DNA of 64,000 nt from Mugil cephalus (GCF_022458985.1 NC_061781.1:946001-1010000), one strand, 5' to 3'; positions 1 to 11,790 are shown, numbered from the stretch's first letter. Notes: generated by a model from the letters alone, not told the origin. Translations and numbers: made by a program.

Positions 1-66
1 AAATAAATTCACTACAGTTTATTTAAAAGCTTCTTTGAAGCGGCTTTAATGATGTTGTCCTTTCAG

Positions 67-678
67 ATCATCTTCTACGAGGAAAGGAATTTCCAGGGTC
101 GCCACTATGAGACCAGCAGCGACTGTGCTGAGCTGACCTCCTTCCTGAGCAGGTGTCACTCCTGCAGGGTACAGAGCGGCTGCTTCATGGTCTACGACCG
201 CTCCAACTACATGGGCAACCAGTACTTCATGAGGAGGGGCGAGTATGCCGACTACATGAGCATGATGGGAATGAGGGACTGCATTAGGTCTTGCCGCATG
301 ATTCCCATGGTAGGTTACAAATTCTACTCTTCTGTTAAATAGATGTAAAGGGTCTAAAAATTTTTGTATTTCCTGTCTCTTATATTTTTTGTCTTACAGC
401 ACAGAGGATCCTACAGGATGAGGATCTATGAGAGGGAGAACTTTGGAGGTCAGATGTACGAACTGATGGATGACTGTGACAACATTATGGACCGCTACCG
501 CATGTCTGACTGCATGTCCTGCAACGTAATGGACGGCCACTGGCTGATGTATGAGCAGCCCCAGTACAGAGGCAGGATGATGTACATGAGGCCCGGCGAG
601 TACAGGAGCTTCAGGGACATGGGATACAGCGGCATGAGGTGGATGAGCATGAGGCGCATCATGGACTCCTACTATTAA
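67..678 (+). CDS. crygm2d-like: Gamma-M crystallin, copy 1 (methionine-rich, 5' partial)
   Basis: Soluble structural protein of lens fibre cells, from the beta/gamma-crystallin superfamily (two domains, four Greek keys). Two exons are visible. Exon 67-309 has 81 codons (Greek keys 1-2), with a tttcag acceptor before it and gtaggt after. Exon 400-678 has 92 codons plus TAA (keys 3-4) and follows ttacag. The first exon, expected to encode M..GK, lies beyond the left edge. Family marks are [22 protein letters not shown] and [11 protein letters not shown]. Exon 2 opens with ETSSDCAEL, as in the copies at 32.5 and 35.2 kb, and has RVQSG where the others have RVESG. Its end and the start of intron 2 match the copy at 24.8 kb almost exactly, so it looks mosaic. 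A poly(A) signal is at 688-693. The family call is secure; the exact fish ortholog name is not. Confidence 0.93.
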
Positions 679-693
679 ACTCTACTAAATAAA

Positions 694-3246
694 GATTATA
701 AACAGTACAGTTTGTGTCAAGAGTGCTTGGTTTTGGTTCTTTAAATGGAGATCAGTGACAAATAAAAACAAGGTAAAGACAACCAGAGGAAATGAGACAC
801 GTGAATATCATTGCAGAGCTGCCCGCCAGGCCTTGGCAAAAAATTCTGTATATAAATGTGCAGTTCCTGTCCGTGTTGCTCAAAGACTGCAGAAAAGTGG
901 ACCCCCTGACAGGTCCCTTAAAAAGTGAAGTTGAAGCATGTGGAGCTCCTTTTGGTGGCTTGAGGCTGCAGTATACATCATATAAGCTCCATTTTCAAGC
1001 TTGTTACATACTCCACATACTTACATACTCCAGACAATACATTAGAAAAAAGCTCTGCCTCGTTGATGTGTCAAGAACAAGCGGTGACAACAAAATGACG
1101 TCAGAGTATGTAACAGTCTTCAGACTCTGGATTCAAACTCACAACACACTGCCGCCCATTTCAACAGTATCTGTTGCCAGATGCACCTAATGGTTTTCAG
1201 CTAACAGTTGTTAAAAAAAACACCATAATTCTAGACCAATAGTTTGATTAGTATTTTAACAAACCAGATTCCTTATACCAGCGTAGTCTCTCATAAAAAA
1301 TAATGCAGTCCAAGCAGAGAAATCATTCAGCCACTGCACAACTACCCACATCTGGCTACCAGGAAGTCATTTAATGACATCATGGCCTCATGTTATGTCT
1401 ACCTCATGTCTGAGGAAGATGCACATTTCCTCTGTTTGAAATCAGCATTAAAAAAAAAAAAAAAAAAAGCCCAAGCTGTGTTCAACTAACCAATTCTGTT
1501 TTACCCACAAAATGAAATTCAAATTCAACAGATAGGGCATGAAACCACAGGTTCCCGTAGCAGTCAGATTTGTCCATATATACTGCTTTCTATGTGCTGT
1601 ATGTACTGTACACTGAGTTTCATCATCATTTCAGTCACTTCTTTGTCACTTGTTGTAGATGATACACAAAAGCTTAAGATGATCTCCAAAGTCACACACA
1701 CCTTGAGAAGCTAGAGACTAGTTATGACTATATATTTTTACATAAATGTATTCTGAAACCAGAAGTATTGTTTTTCCCTATCATTTAGCGCAAAACATCA
1801 CGTCCACCAGTCGTTATGCCACAAGTGGACATCATGCAATGACCCCAACTCCAAGGACGGAAAAAAAGAGCAAAAGAAAAGAAAAACAAATTAATCCCAA
1901 TCAACACTGTAGTGGTGGATAAAGTAAAATTAATGAATTTATATAGTCCACTTGGCTATAATAAAACTATAAAAGGAGTACCCTCAGAACAACAATTCTG
2001 ACAAGTCTTGCAATTATGATAAACCTAATGGCCACAAATCTCAGGTGACCAGAATGTCATACAAACATTAAGACAGAACAGCAGCCTGCGACAAGGGAAT
2101 GAGTCAAAAAGAATGAGGCAACCATGGCGCACACCCTGACCTTTAAGTGCTTACAATGTGGATGAACAGATGATATTATTAATTTTAAAAATGTGCTGAA
2201 ATCACTAGTTATATAAACTTGAATATACATACCACCGAACCGTTTCCAATCAGCATGAAGAAGAAAAGAGGACACAAGTCGTTGTGCGCTCTGCCAACCG
2301 CTGACCAAGGTCCAAGGAAAAAGATCATTTAAGTGGAAGGCATCTGCTTCTCTTCCTGGTTCTGGCCCAAAAGGAGGCGGGACTCCTCTGCAGTGGCTGG
2401 CTTGGATCCACGTTCCTCATTCTGCCACTTTCACTGCGGTGTGCGTCGTAAGCAGGATATGGAACAGTCCGTGCCACATGGGCTGGTTCCACCTCCGGTG
2501 TCTAAGACTTTCTGACCACCACGAAGTCTCCAAACTTTATTTGGGTATTTAGATTTTATGCTCCTTAAAAAAGCTGTCCAGTCCAGTTGTCTTTCTTTCA
2601 CTAACACAAAAAAACATAATCATTATATATAGGTGACATAATTAAGAACATGGAAAGAAGTATATGCTGTACCCAGGCTTTATGAGGATGTAAAAGTTCC
2701 ATGCACTCTGAATCAAGTGCAAACAGAATCAATTCAGAAGCATAATTTTAGTTTTATTTCCATATTATGTTATATGTTCAGTTAAGTTGGATCAGCAGGG
2801 GCTCCTAAAAGATTTGAATTTATCTGAAATGCTTTGCATCTCAGATTTGTTTGATTGGCAAATACTATGCCTTTATTTTTACCCAGGAAAACTTCTTTCA
2901 CTAACACCAACTGAAGGTCAGTGTTGGATTAATTACTGTCATAATTAGTATTTTACATTGTTTAAACTAATCCTCTGTAACATGCCAGCTGTTTTTCTAC
3001 TCTTGTTTTAGGGGAATTCAAAAAGTAAGTTCAAGCTATTGTTATTTTTGTCAATTGAATTAACTGCTGCAGCTTCTATCAACAACACCATTCAATAGAC
3101 ACCAATACTGTATGTGAAAAAATCAAAACCAAATGCAATTTCTGACAGAAAATACATTCTGTGTGAAAGGAATATTCTGTGCAGCCCTGTGACCTAGTTG
3201 GTATATCGATAAGCAACTCAAAACTCTATAGGCTTCTATAGTAGGT
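694..3246. other. Intergenic spacer between gamma-M copies 1 and 2
   Basis: About 2.5 kb of AT-rich sequence with no gene that I can support. It holds a 19-nt A run near 1450-1468. A stretch near 2573-2600 resembles the tail of the dispersed repeat seen at 5.6 and 10.2 kb. Open frames here (for example 792-1190) resemble no family I know. Confidence 0.6.
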
Positions 3247-3309
3247 TGCTGGCTCAGGATTTTTGAACAATGGAGCAGCAAACAGTCTTTGTCTCTGTCC
3301 AGGTATAAA
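3247..3309 (+). promoter_or_regulatory. Promoter of gamma-M copy 2: MAF site, Sox site, TATA
   Basis: TGCTGGCTCAGGA at 3247-3259 is close to a MAF recognition element (TGCTGAnTCAGCA type). AACAATGG at 3266-3273 fits a Sox site. TATAAA lies at 3304-3309. MAF and SOX factors are established activators of gamma-crystallin promoters. The order and spacing recur at most + strand copies, which supports function. Confidence 0.75.
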
Positions 3310-3379
3310 TGTGAATGGTTCAGAGAGGCAGAGCATCAGTTCATCAACAGTTCTCTGAGAGACCTGACAAACCAACAAC

Positions 3380-4081
3380 ATGGGCAAGGTAGGAACTGAA
3401 CCAACATTAATTGGTCTACTAATGTGTATAATTGTGACTTCAGATGTTAACCTTTTAATTCTTCTTTCCAGATCATCTTCTACGAGGACAGGAACTTCCA
3501 GGGTCGCTCCTATGAGTGCATGAGTGACTGCGCTGACATGTCCTCCTACCTGAGCAGGTGTCACTCCTGCAGGGTGGAGAGTGGCTGTTTCATGGTCTAC
3601 GACCGCCCCAACTACATGGGCAACCAGTGGTTCATGAGGAGGGGCGAGTACTCCGACTACATGAGCATGATGGGATGGAGCGGAGGCATCAGGTCTTGCC
3701 GTATGATCCCCATGGTAGGTTACAAAGTAACACGTCATCACGTCCTGATCCATGTGTGACCTCTACAGCTCTGGACATTAATAATTTTTTATCTTCTCCA
3801 AACAGTACAGAGGTCAGTTCAGGATGAGGATCTATGAGAGGGAGAACTTTGGAGGTCAGATGCACGAGCTGATGGATGACTGTGACTCCATCATGGACCG
3901 CTACCGCATGTCTGACTGCATGTCCTGCAACGTAATGGATGGCCACTGGCTGATGTACGAGCAGCCCCACTACAGAGGCAGGATGATGTACATGAGGCCC
4001 GGCGAGTACAGGAGCTTCAGGGACATGGGATACAGCGGCATGAGATGGATGAGCATGAGGCGCATCATGGACATGTGCTAA
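3380..4081 (+). CDS. crygm2d-like: Gamma-M crystallin, copy 2 (methionine-rich)
   Basis: Complete three-exon lens crystallin of 175 residues. Exon 1 is 3380-3388 (MGK, then gtagga). Exon 2 is 3472-3714 (81 codons, keys 1-2). Exon 3 is 3806-4081 (91 codons plus TAA, keys 3-4). Introns are 83 and 91 nt and in phase 0. The start is fixed by the short MGK exon about 75 nt below the TATA box. This copy has NQWFMRR and GWSGGIRSC in domain 1, so it carries two tryptophans absent from most siblings. Domain 2 opens YRGQFR. These features and the intron-2 sequence are shared with the copy at 27.1 kb, its closest relative here. A poly(A) signal lies at 4105-4110. No break is seen. Confidence 0.96.
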
Positions 4082-4639
4082 ATGTACATTCCGATAAATT
4101 ATTCAATAAATGATGTAACTTTCTAAAATGGTGTCATCGTATTTAATAACTTCAGTATATATATGTGTCTAAATTAACAAAATGCACACACCTGCCTAAA
4201 ACTTTTGCACAATGATATTGCAGAAAACACAATGCCATTTCAGATTATGAAAATGGTACAGACAACACTTCTTGTTTCTGATTGGACAGAACCTGTGCTA
4301 AAACATAAGCTGATGTGATGATTTTTCACTGCTTTGTGAATGGTGAACTAAGCGGAAGTGTAGATACTGTGATATGCACTTTGAAAGCATACAACATGTA
4401 CTGTCCACATTGTGGGCGGCACAGTCACACTAACACGTACTTGTTTTTTTATAAAAACAAGTACTTATGTCAGATCATCTTTTCTTTTTTAAGTGTTGAA
4501 TTAGGGGGCAGTCAAATAAAACATTTTCTTCTTGTTGCTCCTTTTCAATCATGGAGGTGTTGATTTGAATATTTAGTGCATTTATGTACAACTTCCTCCA
4601 CTTTCATGTGAGGAACATCTTATCTTATCTCATCTTCTA

Positions 4640-4880
4640 CTACCACTTAATCCTCAGTAGGGTCACAGGTTTGCTTGAGCCTATCCCAGCTTTCACTGGA
4701 TGAGAGGCGGGGTATCGCAGGGCCAGGCTATCACAGGGCTAACACAGAAACAAACAAACATTCGAAACAAACAACCTAGATTTAGGGTTCATTTAGGGTC
4801 ACCAATTAGCCTAATGAGCATGTCTTTGGGAGGAAACCGGAGTACCACCAAGCCGCTGTGCCGCCCGCATGTGAGGAACA
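4640..4880 (+). repeat. Common fish interspersed repeat, copy A
   Basis: Has the wording of a very widespread fish repeat: CCACTTAATCCTCAGTAGGG, AGCCTATCCCAGC, then GCATGTCTTTGGGAGGAAAC. A more diverged copy lies at about 5740-5960. I recognise the sequence type but cannot assign its class with confidence. Confidence 0.6.
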
Positions 4881-4959
4881 AACAAATAATTTAATTAATT
4901 AATAAACATGCTATACAGTCGCAGCATAAAATTACATGACTAGTCATAAAGAAGAAATT

Positions 4960-5180
4960 AGATAAGGAATTATAAGACAGGAGCTCAGTGCATCGTCCCA
5001 CAGCAGCCTATAGTAGCATAACTAGGGGATTGTTAAGTCCAGCCCTAACTATAACCTTTGTCAAAAAGGAAAGTCTTAAGCCTGACCTTAAATGTAAAAA
5101 GGGTGTCTGCCCCCCGAACCCAAAAGCCACAAGGAGGAGGATTTTAAAGCCAATGAAGAGAAGTTAAAGCTTGCTTTATG
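4960..5180 (-). mobile_element. L2-like LINE 3' tail, fragment
   Basis: Matches the reverse complement of the 3' end of the LINE at 28.4-30.9 kb. It has the CCGAACCCAAA...GGTGTCTGCC stretch, TTTGTCAAAAAGGAAAGTC, and the words around 'aattataagacaggagct'. It is 5' truncated, with no coding part. Confidence 0.6.
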
Positions 5181-5514
5181 TACGAATTAAAGTATACTGT
5201 ATATCCTCGTCAAATAGCAAGTATCAAACTTTACAAATACAATAGGATGACTTCTGATAACACGTCCAAAACCAAAAGAAAGACATAATATATACAGCTA
5301 CACCAGTCTAGAAGCTATACAAAAATAAAAATGTCATCACTTTGGTAAACTCAATCCCTGTTGTCAGGTCAAAATTATAATATGTCTAATACTTTACAAA
5401 GTTCTCCCTGTCCAATACCTTAGAAAGTACTTAGAAAGACTGAATTGTAAATAGATGGCAGAATAAATCTCAGGCCAAGAGCAGGTTTTTCCACTTTGAC
5501 ATAGATCTACACAG

Positions 5515-5700
5515 TCCCCTCTTAACGACAGGTGAGTACCCAGCCTTTATGAAGATAGTGCCACCAGTTTCTGGTGGGTTCCCACTAGTCTCTCTGAATT
5601 GAAGAAGCTACTCAGATGAGTGGCAAAATGTCTTCAAGAAATTCTACAAGTCCAGTTGCCTTTATTCAACGCCTTTTGGATTACCACTTAATCTGTAAAG
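5515..5700 (+). repeat. Dispersed repeat with GAAGAAGCT..GTCTTCAAGAAA tail
   Basis: Shares with 10030-10240 the words AGTACC(C)AGCC, CAGTTTCTGGTGGG, GAAGAAGCTACT, GATGAG and CTTCAAGAAAT..ACA(A)GTCCAGTTG. These are two copies of one fish repeat family whose class I cannot fix. Confidence 0.55.
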
Positions 5701-5739
5701 GTTGACTGATTTCTGGAGTCTAAACCGGCTGTCATTAGG

Positions 5740-5960
5740 TATGAAATGGAGCACACCAATGGTCTATGGGTACACAATGGACATCTCACCAGTCTATCAC
5801 AAGGCTAACATTAGACAGACAAACAATCATTCATACTTTCATACACACAGTGGGCCAATTTAGACTAACCAGTTATAAAGTATGTAGAAGTATGTCTTGG
5901 GACTGTAGGAGGAAGTTGGACTCCGCAGAGAAATCAAAAACTCAAGATAAAGGGTGAATG
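5740..5960 (+). repeat. Common fish interspersed repeat, copy B
   Basis: A diverged relative of 4640-4880. It has the same order of blocks: CCAGTCTATCACA, GACAAACAATCATTCA, GGCCAATTTAGA and GTATGTCTTGGGACTGTAGG. Confidence 0.5.
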
Positions 5961-6725
5961 ACTGCTAAGTTCAAATCCAGAATCCTTTTTGCTGTTTGAG
6001 GAACAGTGGTTGGAACTTCACGTTTCCCTAATATATATTAGACCTGGTGGTGGATGCTTGTTAAACCAATACAACAGCGCTGAGCCTCTAGTCTTACATA
6101 TAAAAACTGTTCATGTTTGACTAATTTCTTTTCTGACAAAGTAAAAACTTCCATTTACCCCTGACTGTTGCACTCTCACACTTTTAGTCCATGGTTGTGT
6201 TCTTAACTTTTATTTTTTAATAAAAACTTTTATTTATAAATTTAGTGTACAAGAAGCATGAACTTACAACAGACAAAACAACAAGAAACCTCACCCATCC
6301 TAGGACCCCGCACTGGAAGGGGGGAAAAAAGGATACAGTTTGTGAAGCTGGGTGATTACTGTTCAACATGTTAGAGCATTCCTTGGCATCCCCCATGGGT
6401 CAGTCTTGGGCCAAAATTATTCATTCTACAAATAAATTAGCATTAAATTTGGGGGAAACAAAAATAATCTGCAGAACTGCAGAAATTATCTAAAAGTCAA
6501 TTATTCCATGCTGTGCAGAGATTTGGGGCAACACCAGTACAATAAATTCACTAATCATCCTGCAAAAGAAAGCAATAAGAATCATTCATATAGGTTACAA
6601 AGATCACAGTAACTCATTATTTTTACAATCAAAGCTGCTGAAATAGTTTTACAGACAACAAAGATTTCAAAGCCAAAAACAATCTTCTACCTACAAATAT
6701 ACAGGAATTATTCACTGAGAGAGAA

Positions 6726-7445
6726 CATCCCCCACACCATTACACCACCATCATCCTGACCCTTAGATACAAGGCAGGATGGATCCATGCTTTCATGTTA
6801 TTTATGACAAATTCTGACCCTGCCATCCAAATGTTGCAGCTGTAAATAACCTTCTTAGACCAGGCAACGTTTTTCCAGTCTTCTATTGTCAAATTTTGGT
6901 GAGCCTGTACCAACTGTATTCTCAGTTTCCTGTTTTTAGCTGACAGGAGTGGCACCCGGTGTGGTCCTCTGCTGCTGTAGCCCATCTTCTTAAAGGTTCG
7001 ACGTGTTGTGCATTCAGAGATGGTATTCTGCATTCCTTAGTTGTAACGAGTGGTTATTTCAGTTACTGTTGCCTTTCTGTCATCTCCAACCAGTCTGCCC
7101 ATTCTCCTCTGACCTATCACATCAACAAGGCATTTTCATCCACACAACTACCACTCACTAGATATTTTCTCTTTTTCGGACAATTCTCTGTAAACCCTAC
7201 AGATGGTTGTGCATGAAAATCCTAGGAGATCAGCAGTTTCTGGAATACTCAGACCAGCCTGTCTGGCACCAACAACTATACCACATTCAAAGTCACTTAA
7301 ATTCCCTTTCTTCCCCATTCTGATACTTGGCTTGAACTTCACCAAGTTGTCTTGATCACCTCTACATGCCTAAATTCATTGATTTGTAACCATGTGATAG
7401 CAAGCAATTGAAGAGCTGTACCTAATAAAGTTGCAAATAAGTGTA
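6726..7445 (-). mobile_element. Tc1-like DNA transposon remnant
   Basis: The - strand encodes a Tc1-type transposase N-terminus at 7345-7148 (MGKKGNLSDFECGIVVGA then TADLLGFSCTTICRVY, the helix-turn-helix region). After a frame change, a middle segment follows at 7033-6740 (TISECTTRRTFKKMGY, RVPLLSAKNRKLR, NLTIEDWKNVAWS). The right end 7417-7445 carries TACCTAATAAAGT, typical of Tc1-like inverted repeats. The left end and the C-terminal catalytic part are missing, and the frame is broken at least twice, so the element is dead. Confidence 0.85.
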
Positions 7446-7641
7446 AATTGTCCTCTTACCAATCAGAGAGAATGAAACATGTAAACGAGAATATTGTCTC
7501 TTATCCTGCATTGTAACGTTGAAACATGCTCATTGTATTGACTTCCCTATGGAAAACTCCATTCTAAAGTCTTCTAGGGGATCCAGTCACAAAGAAATGA
7601 GACAAATGACCCTCAGCACTCTATAGGCCTCTATAACATGT

Positions 7642-7702
7642 TGCTGGCTCAGGGCTTTTCACAATGGGAGCTACAGATTCTCTGGGTTTGGTCAGGTATA
7701 AA
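7642..7702 (+). promoter_or_regulatory. Promoter of gamma-M copy 3: MAF site, Sox site, TATA
   Basis: TGCTGGCTCAGGG at 7642-7654, ACAATGG at 7661-7667 and GGTCAGGTATAAAAG around the TATAAA at 7697-7702. Spacing is nearly identical to copy 2 (MAF start to TATA 55 nt here, 57 there). The upstream ACTCTATAGGCCTCTATA is also shared with copy 2. Confidence 0.75.
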
Positions 7703-7759
7703 AGTCACCTTCAAAGCAAGAGCACCATCAGTGTAGCAGCAACACCTCAAACCACAACC

Positions 7760-8465
7760 ATGAACATGGGCAAGGTCAGTACACTCATCAGCCCATTAAC
7801 AAATCCTTAATTTATTACTATACTGGAGAGTGTTCCTCATATTTTCCTCTTTTTTCAGATCATCTTCTACGAGGACAGGAACTTCCAGGGTCGCTCATAT
7901 GAGTGCATGAGCGACTGCTCCGACATGACCTCCTACCTGAGCAGGTGTCACTCCTGCAGGGTGGAGAGTGGCTGTTTCATGGTCTACGACCGCCCCAACT
8001 ACATGGGCAACCAGTACTTCATGAGGAGGGGCGAGTACGCCGACTACATGAGCATGATGGGAATGAGGGACTGCATCAGGTCTTGCCGCATGATCCCCAT
8101 GGTAGATTATAGAGTAACATAGCATCATGTTCTGATATATGTGTGACCTCTACAGCTCTGGACAGTAATCATATTTATTATCTCCAAAACAGTACAGAGG
8201 ATCCTATAGGATGAGGATCTATGAGAGAGAGAACTTCGGAGGTCAGATGTACGAGCTGATGGATGACTGCGACAACATCATGGACCGCTACCGCATGTCT
8301 GACTGCATGTCCTGCAATGTGATGGACGGCCACTGGCTGATGTATGAGCAGCCCCACTACAGAGGCAGGATGATGTACATGAGGCCCGGAGAGTACAGGA
8401 GCTTCAGGAACATGGGATACAGTGGCATGAGGTGGATGAGCATGAGGCGCATCATGGACATGTAG
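7760..8465 (+). CDS. crygm2d-like: Gamma-M crystallin, copy 3 (methionine-rich)
   Basis: Complete three-exon gene, 176 residues if the first ATG is used. Exon 1 is 7760-7774 (MNMGK, then gtcagt), exon 2 is 7859-8101 and exon 3 is 8193-8465 (TAG). A second in-frame ATG at 7766 would give plain MGK. The first has the better leader (accATGa), so I chose it. The protein has about 30 methionines in 176 residues and a single tryptophan pair in domain 2 (GHWLMYE, MRWMSM). Methionine is thought to raise refractive index and allow tight packing in fish lenses. The C-terminus ends RRIMDM, one residue shorter than copies ending MDMC. Intron 2 is clearly related to that of copies 2 and 5. A poly(A) signal is at 8494-8499. 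Confidence 0.96.
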
Positions 8466-8499
8466 AAAGAGTCTAAATAATAAGCCAAAAATTAATAAA

Positions 8500-9934
8500 T
8501 TTTGGACAAAATGAATGTTTCTGCCTTTTGAGTCAACCTTTTTGAATTTAATAAATAGTTGATGTCAAATCATTTTTACCAACATACAGTGTTTTGAATT
8601 AATTTCATATTTAAAACATTTTGTTAAACAATTAAAAAATACTGTTGTTATTAACAGGTATTGGCAGTTTATAGTTCACAGTTCAAGACTGACACAGGTT
8701 GCAGATTTTCAGATAAAAACAACACATTCTTTTTAATTATTGTACAAACTACACTGTAAGCTGGTAAGAAAGATGAAGCAACTCAAAATTTTGGTTTTCA
8801 ATCTAATCACTTTTGTTTGTTATTTTAGACTATGCTCATTGAGAGTTGCATAGATTGGTCCATAAACATCCAACACACTTTAACAAACACTAGTGTACAA
8901 GTCACCACTGATTTTACACTGAAAATAACATTAAGTAGAAATAAAAATACTTCTCAAGGACTCTCACTATAATCTAAATAATATAACACACTAAAGTTTG
9001 AAGTAGTATGACCCTAAAATACCAAGAAAACAGTCCTTACTGTTCTGGTAGGGCAGCACAACTTCAATAGGAAACTGTATCTGATGAAGCTGAAGAGACC
9101 TAGCAGGAACATTCGTGATTGCTAAAGGACAAGCCCATTGACTCTGATGACCGTTTGACCTTCACTCTAGGGCCATTGTCAGTTCAAAAATGCACATCAC
9201 CAACACTTTGTTGACATTGTCCAGAGCATGAATCAGAGCGCTGACCTTTTTCTGTGAAACCCCCATCGGTCCACTCAGAATATTCAAATCTAATTGGCTG
9301 AAAAATTTACCACCTCAATGGACGGTCCTTTTCTTAATTTACATTCAAAATGTATACACTACAGCTGAACTCAGTCATTTTTGAAAGGCACTGTGAACCT
9401 TGTTCTAGTGCCACATTCAGAGAAAACTTTGTATTCGACTGTGTAAATACGTAATAACTGGAAAAAGAAGACTTTGCGATACATACACAATGTATGTGGA
9501 ACATGATAAAATTTAGATATGTAGAAGTAGCTATACAGCTAGCTGCTGTATAGTTATAAGAAAATAATCTTACCTGATATGTTTGCCTAAACAGAAAGAT
9601 AAAACGCGTCACTATGTTTATGTTATAAGCTATTACTTTGTTAAACTGAAGAAAATGTTTTTACTATGTTGACTGAGACAAGATAACACTGCCACCTTAT
9701 CCACTACGTTAGCTTAAACAAGACAATCTTAGCTGGTACATTAGCCTAAACAAGATTACCTTATCAACAATGTTAGCCTAAACAAGGCTACCTTACCTTA
9801 TTTTCACACCTTATTCACAACTTTGTCTAAACATGATAATCATAGTTACTATGTAATCAACTACTACTTTATTAGCTTGAGCAAGATTTTGGCATTATCT
9901 TAAGGGTTGCCAACCATCCCTTGAAAAACGGAAG
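8500..9934. other. AT-rich spacer with degenerate tandem repeats
   Basis: No gene seen. From about 9560 to 9895 a degenerate unit of roughly 40-45 nt recurs, with core words like TTAGCCTAAACAAG and TACCTTA. A 33-nt word at about 9362-9394 reappears inverted at about 25791-25822. Confidence 0.5.
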
Positions 9935-10052
9935 GGCTAGTACTTACCTGTCCTTGAATGGGAGGAACTGTGTGCCTAGGCCACTGTAGACTAGGCGGTA
10001 CAGCAGCCTAGGCACACAGTTTCCCCCATTCAAGGACAGCTAAGTACCAGCC
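9935..10052. repeat. Long imperfect palindrome (47-bp arms)
   Basis: Arm 9935-9981 (from GGCTAGTACTTACCTGTCC to GTGTGCCTAGGC) is the inverse of 10006-10052 (from GCCTAGGCACACAG to AGTACCAGCC) with only a few mismatches. A 24-nt loop separates the arms. The right arm runs into the dispersed repeat at 10030-10240. Confidence 0.85.
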
Positions 10053-10240
10053 ATCATGGAAATAGTGACCCCAGTTTCTGGTCAAGCAAGTTTCTGGTGG
10101 GTGTACCCATCAGAGTTTTCCTATTTAAACCTCAATTTCCCACTAGTTTATCAGAACTGAAGAAGCTACTTGGATGAGAGGTGAAACGTCTTCAAGAAAT
10201 CCTACAGTCCAGTTGACCTTGTTCAGCGCTTTTTTGGAAC
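10030..10240 (+). repeat. Dispersed repeat, second copy
   Basis: Same family as 5515-5700: CAGTTTCTGGT, CCACTAGTTTATCAGAA, GAAGAAGCTACTTGGATGAG, GTGAAACGTCTTCAAG and AGTCCAGTTG. Confidence 0.55.
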
Positions 10241-10904
10241 CTTCACAGACATAAAAATCATAAAGTTGATTACAAAGAGATGAGGCGAAAACAGCGTCAA
10301 ACAACACTTTTTCAGAGTTTTCCAGAGAGTGCCACTGCACCCATAGCCGCTTGAGTGACGCTGCTTACGAGACTGAAGAAAGAACACGCAAACAGCCAGA
10401 TGATGATCAAGCTGAGGCTGTTGTAAAGGAGAAGGAGCCCACTGCGGCAAAACCAGCTGCCATTTTGGAGAACACTGCCAAGCCAGCCACCACGCTGTGC
10501 TTTGTCCTTAACTGATGCATTACAACCACATAGTAAATTAGCCGATTACAGTGTGACACCATTAGTCTATATTGAACTGTTTTACAATATTGTAATTTCC
10601 TGAGATACTGAATTGAATTACTGAAATAAGCTTTTAGATGTTTTCAGAGGTTTTCTCAGTACATGAATAAAAAACCTTTGATTCTGAATCCCATTCACCA
10701 ATGCCCAGACTACAGTATACATATTGAGAGCATTCTTAAAGACTTCATTCTTAAAGCAAATGATGAAATTAAACCAGCAATGACTGACAATAGAGTTATC
10801 ATGAGAAAAACGTTACTGTCACTCAGCTTGGAATTGAAATGGTCCGGTTCAAATTGGGTAAGGCCATCATGATGCCACGTACAAAGACTAGGTCCCTAGT
10901 GCTT
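10241..10904. other. Spacer without a recognised gene
   Basis: AT-rich sequence. A short + strand open stretch at 10373-10515 reads lysine/glutamate/alanine-rich (RKQPDDDQAEAVVKEKE, AAKPAAILE) before a TGA. It has no start codon or splice context that I can defend, so I do not call it. Confidence 0.4.
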
Positions 10905-11790
10905 AATGATTAACTCAGATCCACTAGAACCAGGACAGAGTGTTTCCCCTCGTCAATGTTTATTGGGATATCATTTAAAACCTTGATCAGGGCAGTCTCG
11001 GTACTGTGATTTGTCCGAAAACCCGACTAATCATTCAACTGGTTAAAAATCACTTTCTCTAAAATTTTACTTAAAAATGGCAGATTAGACACTGGCCTAT
11101 AATTATCGATCATTTCTGTGTCTAAATTATTCCTCTTCAGAAGACAAAGGTCTGACCAAGGCTGTTTTAAAAGCACTTAGGAAAACCCCCGTCTGAAGAG
11201 AATAATTTAAAATATTCAAAACATCCCCAGCTAAAAAAAATCAAACAGATTTTAAAAATGGTGTAGGAATCAGATCTAAAAGGCAGGTTGCTGGTTTTAA
11301 CTGAGAGATAACTTTCTCCAGCACTGTAGCATCAACCAGGACTAAACTATCCATTGTTTCCTCACATAAAAACATAGTTTCAGCTGTAATAAAACAATAC
11401 TGAGAATGACTAAAAGCTGACCTAATAGTTTTTATGAAGTGAGCTGCAAACTCCTCACATTTGGAGTCTGTTGACATCCCGCCAGACATGTTAAAAACTG
11501 GGTTGATTAGTCGATGATGGAAAAAAAGTGTTCTGGGTTTATTGTGGTTTTCACTAGTAATGTTTGAAAAATGTGTCCGTCTTGCTTCCTTTATTGCCTT
11601 ATTGTAGTTTTTTATCTCAGACTTTAGAATATGGAGGTTTATTTGTAATTTGTCCTTTCTCCATTTCCTCTCTGCAACCCAACACCTCCTTTTTAATTGT
11701 CTTATTTCATCATTAATCCATGGAAGTGTTGTCCTGTAATTCATAATTTCGCTGTCACATTTAGTGGGATTCACATTAAATCTAGTAGAT
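10905..11790 (-). mobile_element. L2/Rex-like LINE fragment
   Basis: The - strand frame 11774-11241 reads WINDEIRQLKRRCWVAERKW, NYNKAIKEARRTHFSN and QLKPATCLLDLIPTPFLKSV. This is the linker before the reverse transcriptase of L2/Rex-type LINEs; compare [19 protein letters not shown] in the LINE at 29.3 kb. Below 11240, broken frames continue into the start of the reverse transcriptase (NYRPVSN-type words near 11090). The fragment is truncated at both ends. Confidence 0.75.

Larger units (their letters stand above)
4111..7641. other. Repeat-rich spacer between gamma-M copies 2 and 3
   Basis: No host gene seen. It contains interspersed repeats at about 4640-4880 and 5740-5960, an L2-like LINE tail on the - strand (4960-5180), a dispersed unclassified repeat (5515-5700) and a Tc1-like transposon remnant (6726-7445), all listed separately. 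The remainder is AT-rich and featureless. Confidence 0.6.

Noticed and set aside
792-1190. 132-codon open frame downstream of copy 1
   Set aside because: No recognisable domain, no splice or promoter context, AT-rich surroundings and no similarity to a known family.
3226-3753. A 175-codon open frame on the - strand across exon 2 of copy 2, with similar antisense frames over other crystallin exons (e.g. 48425-48823 + and 57583-58026 +)
   Set aside because: They mirror the codon bias of the sense crystallin exons, run through introns and promoters, and repeat wherever an exon lies. They are shadows rather than genes.
10150-10240. Possible hammerhead ribozyme core (GGATGAG..GTGAAAC) in the dispersed repeat
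   Set aside because: The core differs from CUGAUGA..GAAA at key positions and no closing stems could be traced. The resemblance is too weak.
10373-10515. Lysine/glutamate-rich coding-like stretch
   Set aside because: It has no start codon, splice sites or family match. Composition alone is not enough.
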